A DNA stretch of 64,000 nucleotides from Nonlabens arenilitoris (lineage in GTDB: Bacteria > Bacteroidota > Bacteroidia > Flavobacteriales > Flavobacteriaceae). Positions within the stretch are counted from its first letter, which is position 1. Every line of letters begins with the position of its first letter. Below, piece by piece: positions 37,312 through 46,423 of this stretch. The notes under the pieces were generated by a model. That model saw nothing but the letters and a program-made list of their open reading frames with translations, was not told where the DNA came from and did no database searches. A program made the position numbers and the translations under genes. The stretch spans positions 1,253,501-1,317,500 of the forward strand of contig NZ_MTPW01000001.1 in NCBI RefSeq assembly GCF_002954765.1, in the 5' to 3' direction.

Positions 37312-37719
37312 CTATTCTTCAATTTCCTGACATAACTCTACTAATACGCCGTTTGTAGATTTAGGATGAATAAACGCAACCCACTTATTATCAGCACCTT
37401 TCTTAGGTTTACTATTTAAAATTTTAAATCCTTCTTTTTCTAATCTTTTTAATTCAGCCTTGATATCTTTAACCTTAAATGCCACATGATGGATACCTTC
37501 ACCTCTTTTTTCTATGTATTTTGCAATAGCACTATCCTCATGCGTCGCAGCTAATAACTCAATTTTATTTTTACCAGATTTAAAAAATGATGTTATCACG
37601 TGCTCGCTTTCAACTTCCTCACTTTTATATGGTTTTCTACCTAAAAGCTTTTCATAAGTCTCATTTGCTTTTTCTAAATCTTTAACGGCAATACCTAAAT
37701 GCTCAATTTTTCCTAACAT
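37312..37719 (-). CDS. mce: Methylmalonyl-CoA epimerase
   Basis: 135 residues of the vicinal-oxygen-chelate (glyoxalase) fold. Interconverts (R)- and (S)-methylmalonyl-CoA in propionate metabolism. Key sequence: IEHLGIAVKDLEKA with metal-ligand His, IELLAATHEDSAI, GEGIHHVAFKVKDI with ligand His, and HPKSTNGVLVELCQ with ligand Glu. Divergent from rbfA. A minus-7 box (TATTTTTG on the minus strand) lies at 37739-37746. The partner mutase genes are not in this window. Confidence 0.95.
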   Translation of the reverse strand: MLGKIEHLGIAVKDLEKANETYEKLLGRKPYKSEEVESEHVITSFFKSGKNKIELLAATHEDSAIAKYIEKRGEGIHHVAFKVKDIKAELKRLEKEGFKILNSKPKKGADNKWVAFIHPKSTNGVLVELCQEIEE

Positions 37720-37763
37720 GATTCTTTAATTTATTTTTCAAAAATATCACAAAACCATTTGCT

Positions 37764-37771
37764 TACCTTTG
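37764..37771 (+). promoter_or_regulatory. minus-7 box four bases before rbfA
   Basis: TACCTTTG, then TCGC, then ATG 37776. The geometry predicts a leaderless mRNA. Confidence 0.65.
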
Positions 37772-37775
37772 TCGC

Positions 37776-38171
37776 ATGGAAGAAAGTAATAGACAGAAAA
37801 AAATTAGTGGTATCCTTCAAGAGGACATATCTTCTGTAATACAGGATTTTTTAAGAAAGAACACCGTTAAGAACCTACTGGTATCTGTAACTAAAGTTAC
37901 GGTAACACCAGATCTAGGATATGCAAAAGCATACCTATCTGTTTTTCCTGCAGATAAAGCCGAAGCTGTCGTTCAAGAAATTGTAGAAATAGGACCTGAA
38001 TTAAGACATCAAGTAGCTGCAAAAGTACGACACCAATTACGTCGCATGCCCGAATTACAATTCTTTAATGATGATTCACTAGAGTATATGGATCAAATAG
38101 ATAGAGAGCTTAAAGGCCTTAATAACCCTATTGAGAATCCAGATATATTGCCGCGCAGAAAAAAATCTTAG
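37776..38171 (+). CDS. rbfA: 30S ribosome-binding factor A
   Basis: 131 residues. Cold-related maturation factor of the 16S rRNA 5' end. KH-like fold with EESNRQKKISGILQEDIS at the N-terminus, VSVTKVTVTPDLGYAKAYLS and the C-terminal VRHQLRRMPELQFFNDDS. Its stop TAG shares its last base with the GTG start of the permease gene, so translation is likely coupled. Confidence 0.96.
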   Translation: MEESNRQKKISGILQEDISSVIQDFLRKNTVKNLLVSVTKVTVTPDLGYAKAYLSVFPADKAEAVVQEIVEIGPELRHQVAAKVRHQLRRMPELQFFNDDSLEYMDQIDRELKGLNNPIENPDILPRRKKS

Positions 38172-39388
38172 TGAACTTTTCTTATTACATCGCAAAGCGA
38201 TATCTGGTATCTAAGAATGGTAAAAATGCCATTAACATTATCAACATACTTAGTTTTATTATAACTATTGTAGGGACAGCAGCGTTATTTATAGTGCTTT
38301 CTGGATTTTCTGGATTAAAAAGTTTCAGTACAGAATTCAGCAGTTATTTTGATCCAGATCTTAAGGTCACTCCTTTAAACGGTAAGACTATTGAAATTCC
38401 GCTTTCGCGAAAGCGAGAACTAGAAAGCCTGCCAGGCATTACTCTATTAAGTGCTACCATAGAGGAAAAAGCATTTTTACATTATGATGGTAAAAACGAT
38501 ATTGCTTATATAAAAGGCGTAGATAGTAACTATGATCAAATCATTAAAACTGACACTATATTACTGCAAGGAAGCTGGCTAGGAAATAGTGATTTACAAA
38601 TAGTGGCAGGAGCCTCTATATCTGATGAGCTCTCTTTACAAATAGATAATTACGGTAGGTTTCTCCAAATCATGGTTCCTAAACCTGGTAAAAATGCGAT
38701 AAATGCATTAAATTATAGAGATTCATTCAGCCAGATTGATGTCGTCGCTACGGGAATATTCAGCATCAATGAAAATCTAGACAGTAAATATATTTTTACA
38801 ACCATAGCAGCAGCTAGAAAATTATTAAACTATAGCAATGATCAAGCTAGTAGTCTAGAAATTAAACTGGCACCAGGCGCTGACGAAGACCTAATCAGAG
38901 AAAAACTTCAGGCACTGTTTGATGTTCCAATCGTGATTAAAAACAGGCTTCAAATGAATGATGGTTTATATAAAATGCTTAATTCAGAAAATCTGGCCGT
39001 ATACCTCATCTTTACCCTAGTACTTATCATAGCACTGTTTAATGTTGTAGGTTCTATTATTATGATGATATTAGATAAAAAACAAAATTTAAAAACCTTA
39101 TTAGATTTAGGGGCTAGTGTTGCTTCACTGCGCAAAATATTTTTTATTCAAGGCAGTTTAATGACTATCAGTGGTGGATTAATAGGTCTATTGATAGGTG
39201 TAATATCTGTGTTCTTACAGATTGAATATAGCTTGTTATATATAGCACCAGGACTTCCTTATCCTTTTGAAATGGTTTTAACTAATATTATTGTGGCTTT
39301 AGGTACCATTTCAATATTGGGAATTATAGCTAGTTATATTGCTTCTAGACGTATTAATGAAGGGTTGCTATCACAAGCAAAACTTTAA
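38171..39388 (+). CDS. ABC transporter permease, LolC/LolE-FtsX type
   Basis: 405 residues with a GTG start. TM1 at about 25-50 (IINILSFIITIVGTAALFIV), a large periplasmic domain (55-275) and three C-terminal TM helices (about 280-305, 325-350, 375-395) give the MacB/FtsX topology. It matches the LolCE lipoprotein-release permease family and is the usual neighbour of rbfA in flavobacteria. Its ATPase partner is not adjacent; the orphan ATPase at 27140 is of the importer type and not an obvious match. Palindrome copy 7 is read LSRKR at about residues 78-82. Confidence 0.88.
   Translation: MNFSYYIAKRYLVSKNGKNAINIINILSFIITIVGTAALFIVLSGFSGLKSFSTEFSSYFDPDLKVTPLNGKTIEIPLSRKRELESLPGITLLSATIEEKAFLHYDGKNDIAYIKGVDSNYDQIIKTDTILLQGSWLGNSDLQIVAGASISDELSLQIDNYGRFLQIMVPKPGKNAINALNYRDSFSQIDVVATGIFSINENLDSKYIFTTIAAARKLLNYSNDQASSLEIKLAPGADEDLIREKLQALFDVPIVIKNRLQMNDGLYKMLNSENLAVYLIFTLVLIIALFNVVGSIIMMILDKKQNLKTLLDLGASVASLRKIFFIQGSLMTISGGLIGLLIGVISVFLQIEYSLLYIAPGLPYPFEMVLTNIIVALGTISILGIIASYIASRRINEGLLSQAKL
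38400..38415. repeat. 16-bp palindrome, copy 7 (intragenic)
   Basis: Exact copy in the permease gene, read as PLSRKRE, a different phase from copies 4 and 5. Confidence 0.95.
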
Positions 39389-39477
39389 CCATATCTAAGA
39401 TTATATAACAACATATGATGATTTAAAATATTGTATCAGAAAATACTTATATTTAACAATAACTATTAAATCAATCA

Positions 39478-39678
39478 ATGAAAAATTTAAATTTAATCTT
39501 ATTCTCTTCTCTCTTTATGTTTAGTCTTGCCATTGCTGCAACAGGCGCTGATAATAAAGTAGAATTAAAGCCAAATTCTAAAAGTATAGATAAAAAGAAA
39601 GTGCTACATCGCATGAATTGCCATGATTCAAATTGTTCTAATTCTGCACATATTAGAAGACCTGACCATATTCAATAA
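39478..39678 (+). CDS. Small secreted protein of unknown function
   Basis: 66 residues. The signal peptide ends LAIAATGA, and the short mature peptide contains VLHRMNCHDSNCSN and a His-rich end (SAHIRRPDHIQ). The two Cys and three to four His could bind metal or form a disulfide (inference). Followed by a short AT-rich gap and the opposing dusB. Not recognised. Confidence 0.65.
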   Translation: MKNLNLILFSSLFMFSLAIAATGADNKVELKPNSKSIDKKKVLHRMNCHDSNCSNSAHIRRPDHIQ

Positions 39679-39723
39679 TTATATTTATTAGAAAATATTA
39701 AATAGAAAAAGGTTATTTATAAT

Positions 39724-40716
39724 CTAACGGAAGCTATGATCACCAAATTTATCTAAGACTTCATTAAAGGTATCAAAAACGCCTTGTGAATCATCACTTG
39801 TGACCATTTTCATGCGGTATTCCTTAAAGTTAGGAATTCCTTTAAAGTAGTTAGTATAATGTCGTCTTGTTTCAAAAACTCCTAGAGTTTCTCCTTTCCA
39901 AGCTATAGACATTTCTAAATGACGTCTAGCCACCTCAACACGTTCTTGCATGGTAGGTTTTGCCATATGTTCACCTGTTTCAAAAAAGTGTTTTACTTCT
40001 CTGAAAAACCATGGGTAACCTATGCTAGCACGACCTATCATGGCACCATCTAGTCCATATTCATCACGCATTTTCATGGCTAGCTCTGGTGTATTTACAT
40101 CTCCATTGCCAAAAACCGGGATATGCATACGTGGATTGTTTTTCACATCTGCGATGGGTTTCCAGTTTGCGTTTCCTTTATACATTTGTGCTCTTGTGCG
40201 CCCATGTATAGAAATCGCTTTTATACCTACGTCTTGTAAACGCTCTGCAACTTCAACGATTTTTATAGAGTCATCATCCCAACCTAGTCTAGTCTTGACG
40301 GTTATAGGTAAGTCTGTGTGTTTTACCATTGCTGCAGTAAGAGATACCATAAGATCAATATCTTTTAAAATACCAGCTCCAGCTCCTTTTGAAACTACTT
40401 TTTTTACAGGACAACCAAAGTTAATATCTATAATATCGGGTTTAGTGCGTTCTACGATTTCTACAGACTGTAGCATCGAGTCTAGATTTGCACCAAAGAT
40501 TTGGATACCTACAGGACGCTCTGCCTCATAGATGTCTAGTTTCATGGTGCTTTTTGCAGCATCACGTATCAATCCTTCACTGGATATGAATTCTGTGTAA
40601 ACCACGTCTGCTCCATTTTCTTTACAAAGCGCACGGAAAGGTGGATCACTCACATCCTCCATAGGTGCAAGTAGTAGTGGAAAATCGGGTAGTTGTATGT
40701 CTCCTATTTTAGCCAT
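39724..40716 (-). CDS. dusB: tRNA-dihydrouridine synthase (DusB type)
   Basis: 330 residues, FMN/NADPH-dependent reduction of uridines in tRNA D-loops. LLAPMEDVSDPPFRALC at the N-terminus, IDINFGCPVKKVVSKGAGAG with the catalytic Cys, SIHGRTRAQMYKG, FGNGDV and GRASIGYPWFF are the family signatures. The start lies four bases after a TATTTTTG box on the minus strand. Confidence 0.96.
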   Translation of the reverse strand: MAKIGDIQLPDFPLLLAPMEDVSDPPFRALCKENGADVVYTEFISSEGLIRDAAKSTMKLDIYEAERPVGIQIFGANLDSMLQSVEIVERTKPDIIDINFGCPVKKVVSKGAGAGILKDIDLMVSLTAAMVKHTDLPITVKTRLGWDDDSIKIVEVAERLQDVGIKAISIHGRTRAQMYKGNANWKPIADVKNNPRMHIPVFGNGDVNTPELAMKMRDEYGLDGAMIGRASIGYPWFFREVKHFFETGEHMAKPTMQERVEVARRHLEMSIAWKGETLGVFETRRHYTNYFKGIPNFKEYRMKMVTSDDSQGVFDTFNEVLDKFGDHSFR

Positions 40717-40720
40717 GCTG

Positions 40721-40728
40721 CAAAAATA
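40721..40728 (-). promoter_or_regulatory. minus-7 box four bases before dusB
   Basis: Minus strand TATTTTTG, then CAGC, then ATG 40716. The same four-base spacing as rbfA, rnpA, the ABC ATPase and the DUF6660 gene. Confidence 0.6.
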
Positions 40729-40767
40729 AGGTATAATCTAAACTCAGTAGTGTAGAAATAGAGCGTT

Positions 40768-43179
40768 TTAAAAACCTTTAGTTTTTTTACCGGTACGACC
40801 TTGGTCTTCTAGCTCTTCAGCATCACGGTTTTCTAACCTAAAGTTTCCAAATTTATAGGTAAACCCTATACTTAATAACTGCGTCTCAGGTAAGGTTAAT
40901 TCTCTATTATCTTGATTTTGATAACGTGTTACAAAAGGTTGATTTTGAGACAGGAAGATATCGCTAAAGCTAGCCGTTAATATGGCTCTATTATTCCACA
41001 GACTTTTAGAAACACCTATACTACTCATTAACATATTCTCATACTTATAAGTACCAAATAATATACTAGAGACATATGTTGCATTCACATTCATTTTAAA
41101 TGTTCCGTCTTTAGATAGGTCAAAAATGTTTGTAGTATCAATGAAAAATCCAGTGGTATTAGACTTTTGTACATTTAAAGGAGACTGCGACGCATTAATT
41201 TCATTTTCCATATAAAAAGCGCTAATGCTTGTATAAGTAAGCCAGTTCTCATTTAGCATCTTATAAATAGTTGCATCTACACTATATTGAAATTCATAAT
41301 TCAGGTTGATTGACTGTTGAACGAGTACATTAGTATCATTGTTTTGGAAAGCCACGCTATTAATCATATCACTAGTATGAAGATAATAAGCATCAACAAA
41401 AAGCTCGTTTTTATAATTCCAGCCCAAGTTAATCTTATTATTAAAAGCAGGAACTAAATCTGGTGTTCCAGTACTCACATTATTATCATTAATAAAGTTA
41501 TTGAAAGGATTCAAATCTCCTGAACCAGGACGATCTATAGATCGCTTATAACTCAAGCTTAATTCATTACTATCATTTAAAGTGTGACTCAACGCTACAT
41601 TAGGAAAAAACCCTATATAATCTTGTTTATTTACAAGACCGAGTGACTCACTATTACCTTCTACTTGAGTTTGTTCTAGTCGCAATCCACCAGTCAGAGA
41701 CCATTTTTCCCAATCTCTAGATACTTGGGTATATGCGGCATAAATACGCTCGTCATAGTCATAAACATCTGACAGCGATGGATCAAGTACAGCTCCCATA
41801 TCAGTATCAAAAAAATCTTGATTACTTTTATTAGATATGTTTGTGTACTTCAATCCTGAAGAAAAAGTATAAGAGCCTAAAAGGTCTTCATAATCAACTT
41901 TCCCAGTAAATATATTGGCTTTTTGGAATCCTGTAGTTCTAAAGCTATTAGTTCCTGTAGTGGTTTGTGTGTTGTCAAAAAAGCGGCTTGAAAAGTCTTG
42001 AGTATTGTCGTTATCTGTAAAAATATAAGTTGCTTCTACATTTAAATTCCCACCGTTCTCATTAAGAACACTGTTCCATGCTAGGTTTACGTTGCCACTG
42101 GCATAATCTTGATCAACATCAGAGTTAGTATCAAAACCGCTGAATGAAGTGCCATTTTGAGGTAAGATCGAGGTATTTACCTCGCTATCTAGTTCCCTAC
42201 CATTATTTAATCCCAGATATCCCATAAAGGATAAACTGTTCTTTTTATCTAATCTAATATCTATAATACTATTAAGGGCATGTGCATCACTTCTATTTAC
42301 TGCCTCAACATCAGTAAACCAGCGAGAATCTCTAGTACCATCACTGTTAAAGAAACCTACTTGAGACTCTTGTCGTGTCAAATCCTTACGTGGATTATAA
42401 TTATAGTTTCCATATACATTTAACCAATTGTTCTTATAAAAATGGCTAGTTCCTATTTGATATTTTGCAAACGTATCAATCTCATAATTTCCTGTCACAG
42501 ATCCTTTATAACCTAGTGATACGTTTTTACTGGTTATAATATTGATAACTGCGCCACCATCAGCATCATATCGCGCCGGTGGATTATAAATAACCTCAAT
42601 ACTCTTTACATTATCACCATTATAACCTCTAAGCAATTGTTGTAATTCTTCGTCACTTAGAAACACGCGTTTGTTATTAATGTAAACTTGAGCGGTGCTA
42701 CCTTTTACAGTATAAGTCCCATTCATTTCAAAAACTCCTGGAGTAGATTGTAAAATTTGAGAAGCATTTCCTGTACTTAATGAAGTGTTCTCAACATTAA
42801 AAATGATACGGTCGGCTTTGCGATCTATAGTTGGTTTCTTTGCGATTAGGGTCACAGCATCTAGTTGAGCAGCATCTGTTTCTAACACTAGATTGTTAAG
42901 AGCAGCGTCTTTGTCTAGTGTTAGCTTTCGCGAAAGCGTTGCATAACCCACAAAAGAGGCGTTAAAATTATAGTCGCCCGCAGCTACTTTAGGGAAAGAA
43001 AAGTTTCCTGTCTCATCAGTTGAAGTACCGTATTTAAAAGTTCCCTCTTCTACATCAAGAAGTACCACATTTGCAAAAGCAATGGGTGCACCGTCAGAAT
43101 CGATAAGATTACCTGTAAGATTAATTTGAGCAAACGTACTTAAAGAAGTGAATAGTAATAAAATGGGTATCAGTTTCAT
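40768..43179 (-). CDS. TonB-dependent receptor / outer-membrane beta-barrel family protein
   Basis: 803 residues. Signal peptide ending SLSTFAQ, then a carboxypeptidase-regulatory domain (NLTGNLIDSDGAPIAFANVV ... FVGYATLSRKL), a plug with LQSTPGVFEMNGTYTVKGST and VYINNKRVFLSDEELQ, and a C-terminal OMP_b-brl_3-type barrel ending LSIGFTYKFGNF. After the last strand there is a charged tail (EELEDQGRTGKKTKGF). Probably an outer-membrane importer or a related barrel of unknown ligand. Palindrome copy 8 (one edge substitution) is read TLSRKL in the N-terminal domain near residue 85. Single gene, divergent from lepA. Confidence 0.9.
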   Translation of the reverse strand: MKLIPILLLFTSLSTFAQINLTGNLIDSDGAPIAFANVVLLDVEEGTFKYGTSTDETGNFSFPKVAAGDYNFNASFVGYATLSRKLTLDKDAALNNLVLETDAAQLDAVTLIAKKPTIDRKADRIIFNVENTSLSTGNASQILQSTPGVFEMNGTYTVKGSTAQVYINNKRVFLSDEELQQLLRGYNGDNVKSIEVIYNPPARYDADGGAVINIITSKNVSLGYKGSVTGNYEIDTFAKYQIGTSHFYKNNWLNVYGNYNYNPRKDLTRQESQVGFFNSDGTRDSRWFTDVEAVNRSDAHALNSIIDIRLDKKNSLSFMGYLGLNNGRELDSEVNTSILPQNGTSFSGFDTNSDVDQDYASGNVNLAWNSVLNENGGNLNVEATYIFTDNDNTQDFSSRFFDNTQTTTGTNSFRTTGFQKANIFTGKVDYEDLLGSYTFSSGLKYTNISNKSNQDFFDTDMGAVLDPSLSDVYDYDERIYAAYTQVSRDWEKWSLTGGLRLEQTQVEGNSESLGLVNKQDYIGFFPNVALSHTLNDSNELSLSYKRSIDRPGSGDLNPFNNFINDNNVSTGTPDLVPAFNNKINLGWNYKNELFVDAYYLHTSDMINSVAFQNNDTNVLVQQSINLNYEFQYSVDATIYKMLNENWLTYTSISAFYMENEINASQSPLNVQKSNTTGFFIDTTNIFDLSKDGTFKMNVNATYVSSILFGTYKYENMLMSSIGVSKSLWNNRAILTASFSDIFLSQNQPFVTRYQNQDNRELTLPETQLLSIGFTYKFGNFRLENRDAEELEDQGRTGKKTKGF
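42923..42938. repeat. 16-bp palindrome, copy 8 (one edge substitution, intragenic)
   Basis: AGCTTTCGCGAAAGCG on the plus strand. On the coding strand it is read LSRK, the same phase as copies 7 and 11. Confidence 0.9.
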
Positions 43180-43242
43180 GCAATAAATAAAAGAGCCTCT
43201 AAAATAGGAAAGCTCCTTAAAAAATTGGGCAAGGAATTAGAT

Positions 43243-43250
43243 TATATTTG
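43243..43250 (+). promoter_or_regulatory. minus-7 box for lepA
   Basis: TATATTTG, a consensus match, 19 bases before the ATG. A TTG at 43225 may be the upstream element. Confidence 0.6.
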
Positions 43251-43269
43251 CAGCAGTATTTAACGGACT

Positions 43270-45069
43270 ATGAAGAACATACGCAATTTTTGTATCATCG
43301 CACACATTGACCACGGTAAAAGCACACTGGCAGACAGACTGTTAGATGCAACCCATACGGTTACAAAACGTGAATCCCAAGCACAATTACTAGACAACAT
43401 GGATCTAGAACGTGAGCGCGGTATAACGATAAAATCGCATGCGATTCAAATGGATTATACTGCACCTGATGGTGAGCAATACATTCTTAATCTGATAGAT
43501 ACACCAGGTCACGTAGATTTCTCTTATGAGGTTTCTCGTTCTATAGCAGCTTGTGAAGGTGCTCTTTTAATTGTTGATGCAGCACAAAGTATTCAAGCAC
43601 AAACGATCTCTAATCTTTATCTAGCACTAGAAAATGATTTAGAAATTATACCTGTACTTAATAAAGTAGATTTACCTAGTGCAAATGTTGAAGAGGTTAC
43701 AGATGATATTGTAGATCTATTGGGTTGTGATCCTAGTGAAGTAATACCTGCAAGTGCAAAGACTGGTCTAGGGATTCAAGATATTCTAGATGCTATTATA
43801 GAACGAGTTCCTGCACCTACTGGTAACGTTGATGAGCCGTTACAGGCATTAGTTTTTGATTCACAATACAACCAGTTCCGTGGTGTAGAGACTATTTTTA
43901 GAGTTATTAATGGTTCTATTAAAAAAGGACAGCATATCAAATTTGTCGCGACTGGCGAGAGCTATTATGCAGATGAAATAGGTACTTTGAAATTGAATCA
44001 AGTTCCTAAAAAAGAAATAAAAGCAGGTGATGTAGGTTATCTTATTACTGGAATTAAAGAAGCTAAAGAGGTTAAAGTAGGTGATACAATAACAGATCAT
44101 TCAAACCCTACTACAAATCCGATTGAAGGTTTTGAAGACGTTAAGCCTATGGTTTTTGCTGGTATTTATCCAGTAGATACTGAAGACTATGAAGACTTAC
44201 GTTCCAGTATGGAAAAATTACAGCTTAACGACGCTTCATTAGTTTTTCAAGCAGAAAGTAGTGCTGCACTAGGTTTTGGTTTCCGTTGTGGGTTTTTAGG
44301 TATGTTACACTTAGAAATTATTCAAGAACGTCTAGAACGAGAGTTCAACATGACGGTTATCACAACTGTGCCTAACGTTTCTTATTATGCTTACACTAAT
44401 AAGGATCCTGAGGCACGTATTATTGTTAATAATCCTAGTGATTTACCAGAGCCTTCTACATTAAATAGAGTTGAAGAACCATATATTAAAGCAACTATTA
44501 TTACAAAATCAGATTTTGTAGGTAATGTGATGTCTTTATGTATTGAAAAACGTGGTATAGTAACTAATCAAACATACTTAACTACAGAGCGTGTTGAGCT
44601 TACCTTTGACATGCCGCTGGCCGAGATTGTTTTTGATTTCTATGATCGTTTAAAAACCGTTTCTAAAGGTTATGCATCATTTGACTATGCACCTATAGGA
44701 ATGCGTGTTTCTAAACTCGTTAGATTAGATGTTCTTTTAAATGCACAACCTGTAGATGCTTTAAGTGCCTTAATACATGCTGACAACGCTTATACCATAG
44801 GTAAAAAGATGGTAGAAAAGTTGCGTGAACTCATCCCTAGACAACAATTTGATATACCTGTTCAAGCTGCTGTAGGAGCAAAAATTATTGCTCGTGAAAC
44901 TATTAAAGCCCTACGTAAAGACGTAACGGCTAAATGTTATGGTGGTGATATCTCTCGTAAACGTAAGCTATTAGAGAAACAAAAGAAAGGTAAGAAACGT
45001 ATGCGTCAGGTAGGTAATGTAGAGATACCTCAACAGGCATTTATGGCGGTGTTGAAATTGAATGATTAA
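43270..45069 (+). CDS. lepA: Elongation factor 4 (LepA)
   Basis: 599 residues. Ribosome-associated GTPase involved in translation fidelity and 30S biogenesis. G1 [10 protein letters not shown]2 [10 protein letters not shown]3 DTPGHVDF, G4 NKVDLP and the LepA-specific C-terminal domain ([20 protein letters not shown]) are all present. Full family length. It precedes two hairpins (45074, 45109). Confidence 0.98.
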   Translation: MKNIRNFCIIAHIDHGKSTLADRLLDATHTVTKRESQAQLLDNMDLERERGITIKSHAIQMDYTAPDGEQYILNLIDTPGHVDFSYEVSRSIAACEGALLIVDAAQSIQAQTISNLYLALENDLEIIPVLNKVDLPSANVEEVTDDIVDLLGCDPSEVIPASAKTGLGIQDILDAIIERVPAPTGNVDEPLQALVFDSQYNQFRGVETIFRVINGSIKKGQHIKFVATGESYYADEIGTLKLNQVPKKEIKAGDVGYLITGIKEAKEVKVGDTITDHSNPTTNPIEGFEDVKPMVFAGIYPVDTEDYEDLRSSMEKLQLNDASLVFQAESSAALGFGFRCGFLGMLHLEIIQERLEREFNMTVITTVPNVSYYAYTNKDPEARIIVNNPSDLPEPSTLNRVEEPYIKATIITKSDFVGNVMSLCIEKRGIVTNQTYLTTERVELTFDMPLAEIVFDFYDRLKTVSKGYASFDYAPIGMRVSKLVRLDVLLNAQPVDALSALIHADNAYTIGKKMVEKLRELIPRQQFDIPVQAAVGAKIIARETIKALRKDVTAKCYGGDISRKRKLLEKQKKGKKRMRQVGNVEIPQQAFMAVLKLND

Positions 45070-45108
45070 TTGAAAGTGGTATAAAAAACCACTATTTTAT
45101 AAAATCTA

Positions 45109-45142
45109 AAAAAGGGACAGAATTAATTTTCTGTCCCTTTTT
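45109..45142 (+). terminator. Terminator after lepA (hairpin type B, copy 1)
   Basis: The arms AAAAAGGGACAGAA and TTCTGTCCCTTTTT surround TTAATT. The same 34 bases recur exactly at 46371. A weaker hairpin (AGTGGT/ACCACT) lies just before at 45074-45092. Confidence 0.9.
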
Positions 45143-45233
45143 GCTGTTTGAAGAATTCTTAGAACTTACTTATAAATAATTTCCTACATATTAGGTGTTA
45201 TTATGTATATTCGTGCTCAAATTAAAAAAATCT

Positions 45234-46346
45234 ATGAAAAAATTATTATCCCTATTCATCGTCTTAAGCGTTTTATTTTCATGTAGCAGTGAAGAAGATT
45301 CGCCTACAGATAGTGGACTAACGAACCTACAGATTTCAGTGCAAAGTAAATCGACTAACAGTGTCACCTTGAGCACCACATCTGAAGGTGGTCCTAATTT
45401 TACTACCGTAATTAATTATGCTTTATCAGGTACTGGGAACTTTCAACAAACGTCATCTAACACCATTAATGGATTAGAAAAAGGAACTAAATATGATATG
45501 TTCTTTACACGTACGAGAAATGGACAAGACTACACTAGCCCTACCCTATCCGTAACAACACTAGGTTTTACACATACACCAGGGAACCCTTTATTTTCTC
45601 GAGATACTGAAGTAAATCATCTTTATCAAGTGATTTATGAGGGCAATACAGAGTTTGGTGATTTTGCTCAACCTTTAAGTGGTTATATCATTATAGAAAA
45701 TGATAGTGTACCATTATTAAATGTCACTGCTACATCAACTCAAATCGACTTTGAGGTTGGGAAAAACGTAAGAACTATACTTCCTACCACTGCAGATAAT
45801 TATCAATACAATTACCCATTTGAAATAGGTCTGTTTACTAATGAGGCATATACTAGAATCACAACAGACACACAGACTAATACACTTACACAACCTAGAA
45901 GTGTCTTTAGTATTGATAATCACGTACCGTATATTGAATCTGGTGTTCTTACTGGATCTATATGCTCAAATTCTGGTAAAAGAGGAATCATACAACCTGG
46001 AGGTCGTTTCTGGTTACGTGATCAAGGAACCTCAACAAATAGCGACTACAATAATCAAGATAACTACAATGTAAAAATAACTAACATAGTAGATCCTACT
46101 ATTTCAAGAACATATCTAGCTAGCGATATCTTCCCAATAAATACTCTAACCGGTGATTGTACGATTGAAGGAATGGCTTTAGTAGGTTCCGCAGTTAATG
46201 GTAGAAGAGGATTCCATGATGCTAATGTATTATCCTTAAACTTAAACCGTAATTTCTTTATAGATGGAGATTATACCATCCAGTTTATTGTTGAAGATGA
46301 TAATACATCATATTTTTCAAATGAATATATAGTAACTCTAGACTAA
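45234..46346 (+). CDS. Lipoprotein of unknown function with an FnIII-like N-terminal region
   Basis: 370 residues from ATG 45234. Lipoprotein signal MKKLLSLFIVLSVLFSCSSE. Residues ~30-115 look like an Ig/FnIII fold (LQISVQSKSTNSVTLSTTS ... LEKGTKYDMFFTRTRNGQDY). The remaining ~255 residues are beta-rich and unrecognised, with a NGRRGFHDANVLSL patch. An upstream GTG at 45195 in frame is rejected because it would bury the lipobox signal. A TATATTCG minus-7-like box lies at 45206-45213. The gene is bracketed by two exactly identical terminator hairpins (45109 and 46371), like the gene at 25528. Confidence 0.75.
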   Translation: MKKLLSLFIVLSVLFSCSSEEDSPTDSGLTNLQISVQSKSTNSVTLSTTSEGGPNFTTVINYALSGTGNFQQTSSNTINGLEKGTKYDMFFTRTRNGQDYTSPTLSVTTLGFTHTPGNPLFSRDTEVNHLYQVIYEGNTEFGDFAQPLSGYIIIENDSVPLLNVTATSTQIDFEVGKNVRTILPTTADNYQYNYPFEIGLFTNEAYTRITTDTQTNTLTQPRSVFSIDNHVPYIESGVLTGSICSNSGKRGIIQPGGRFWLRDQGTSTNSDYNNQDNYNVKITNIVDPTISRTYLASDIFPINTLTGDCTIEGMALVGSAVNGRRGFHDANVLSLNLNRNFFIDGDYTIQFIVEDDNTSYFSNEYIVTLD

Positions 46347-46370
46347 TTTTTAAGTCAAAATTGTATTAGT

Positions 46371-46404
46371 AAAAAGGGACAGAATTAATTTTCTGTCCCT
46401 TTTT
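46371..46404. terminator. Terminator after lipoprotein gene (hairpin type B, copy 2)
   Basis: Identical over 34 bases to the hairpin at 45109. It lies between converging genes and has A/T tracts on both sides. Confidence 0.9.
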
Positions 46405-46423
46405 TTAATAAATATGTTCTTTC

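Noticed and set aside
45109..46404. Insertion sequence or composite element flanked by direct repeats
   Set aside because: The repeats are terminator hairpins, no transposase is between them and no target-site duplication is visible.
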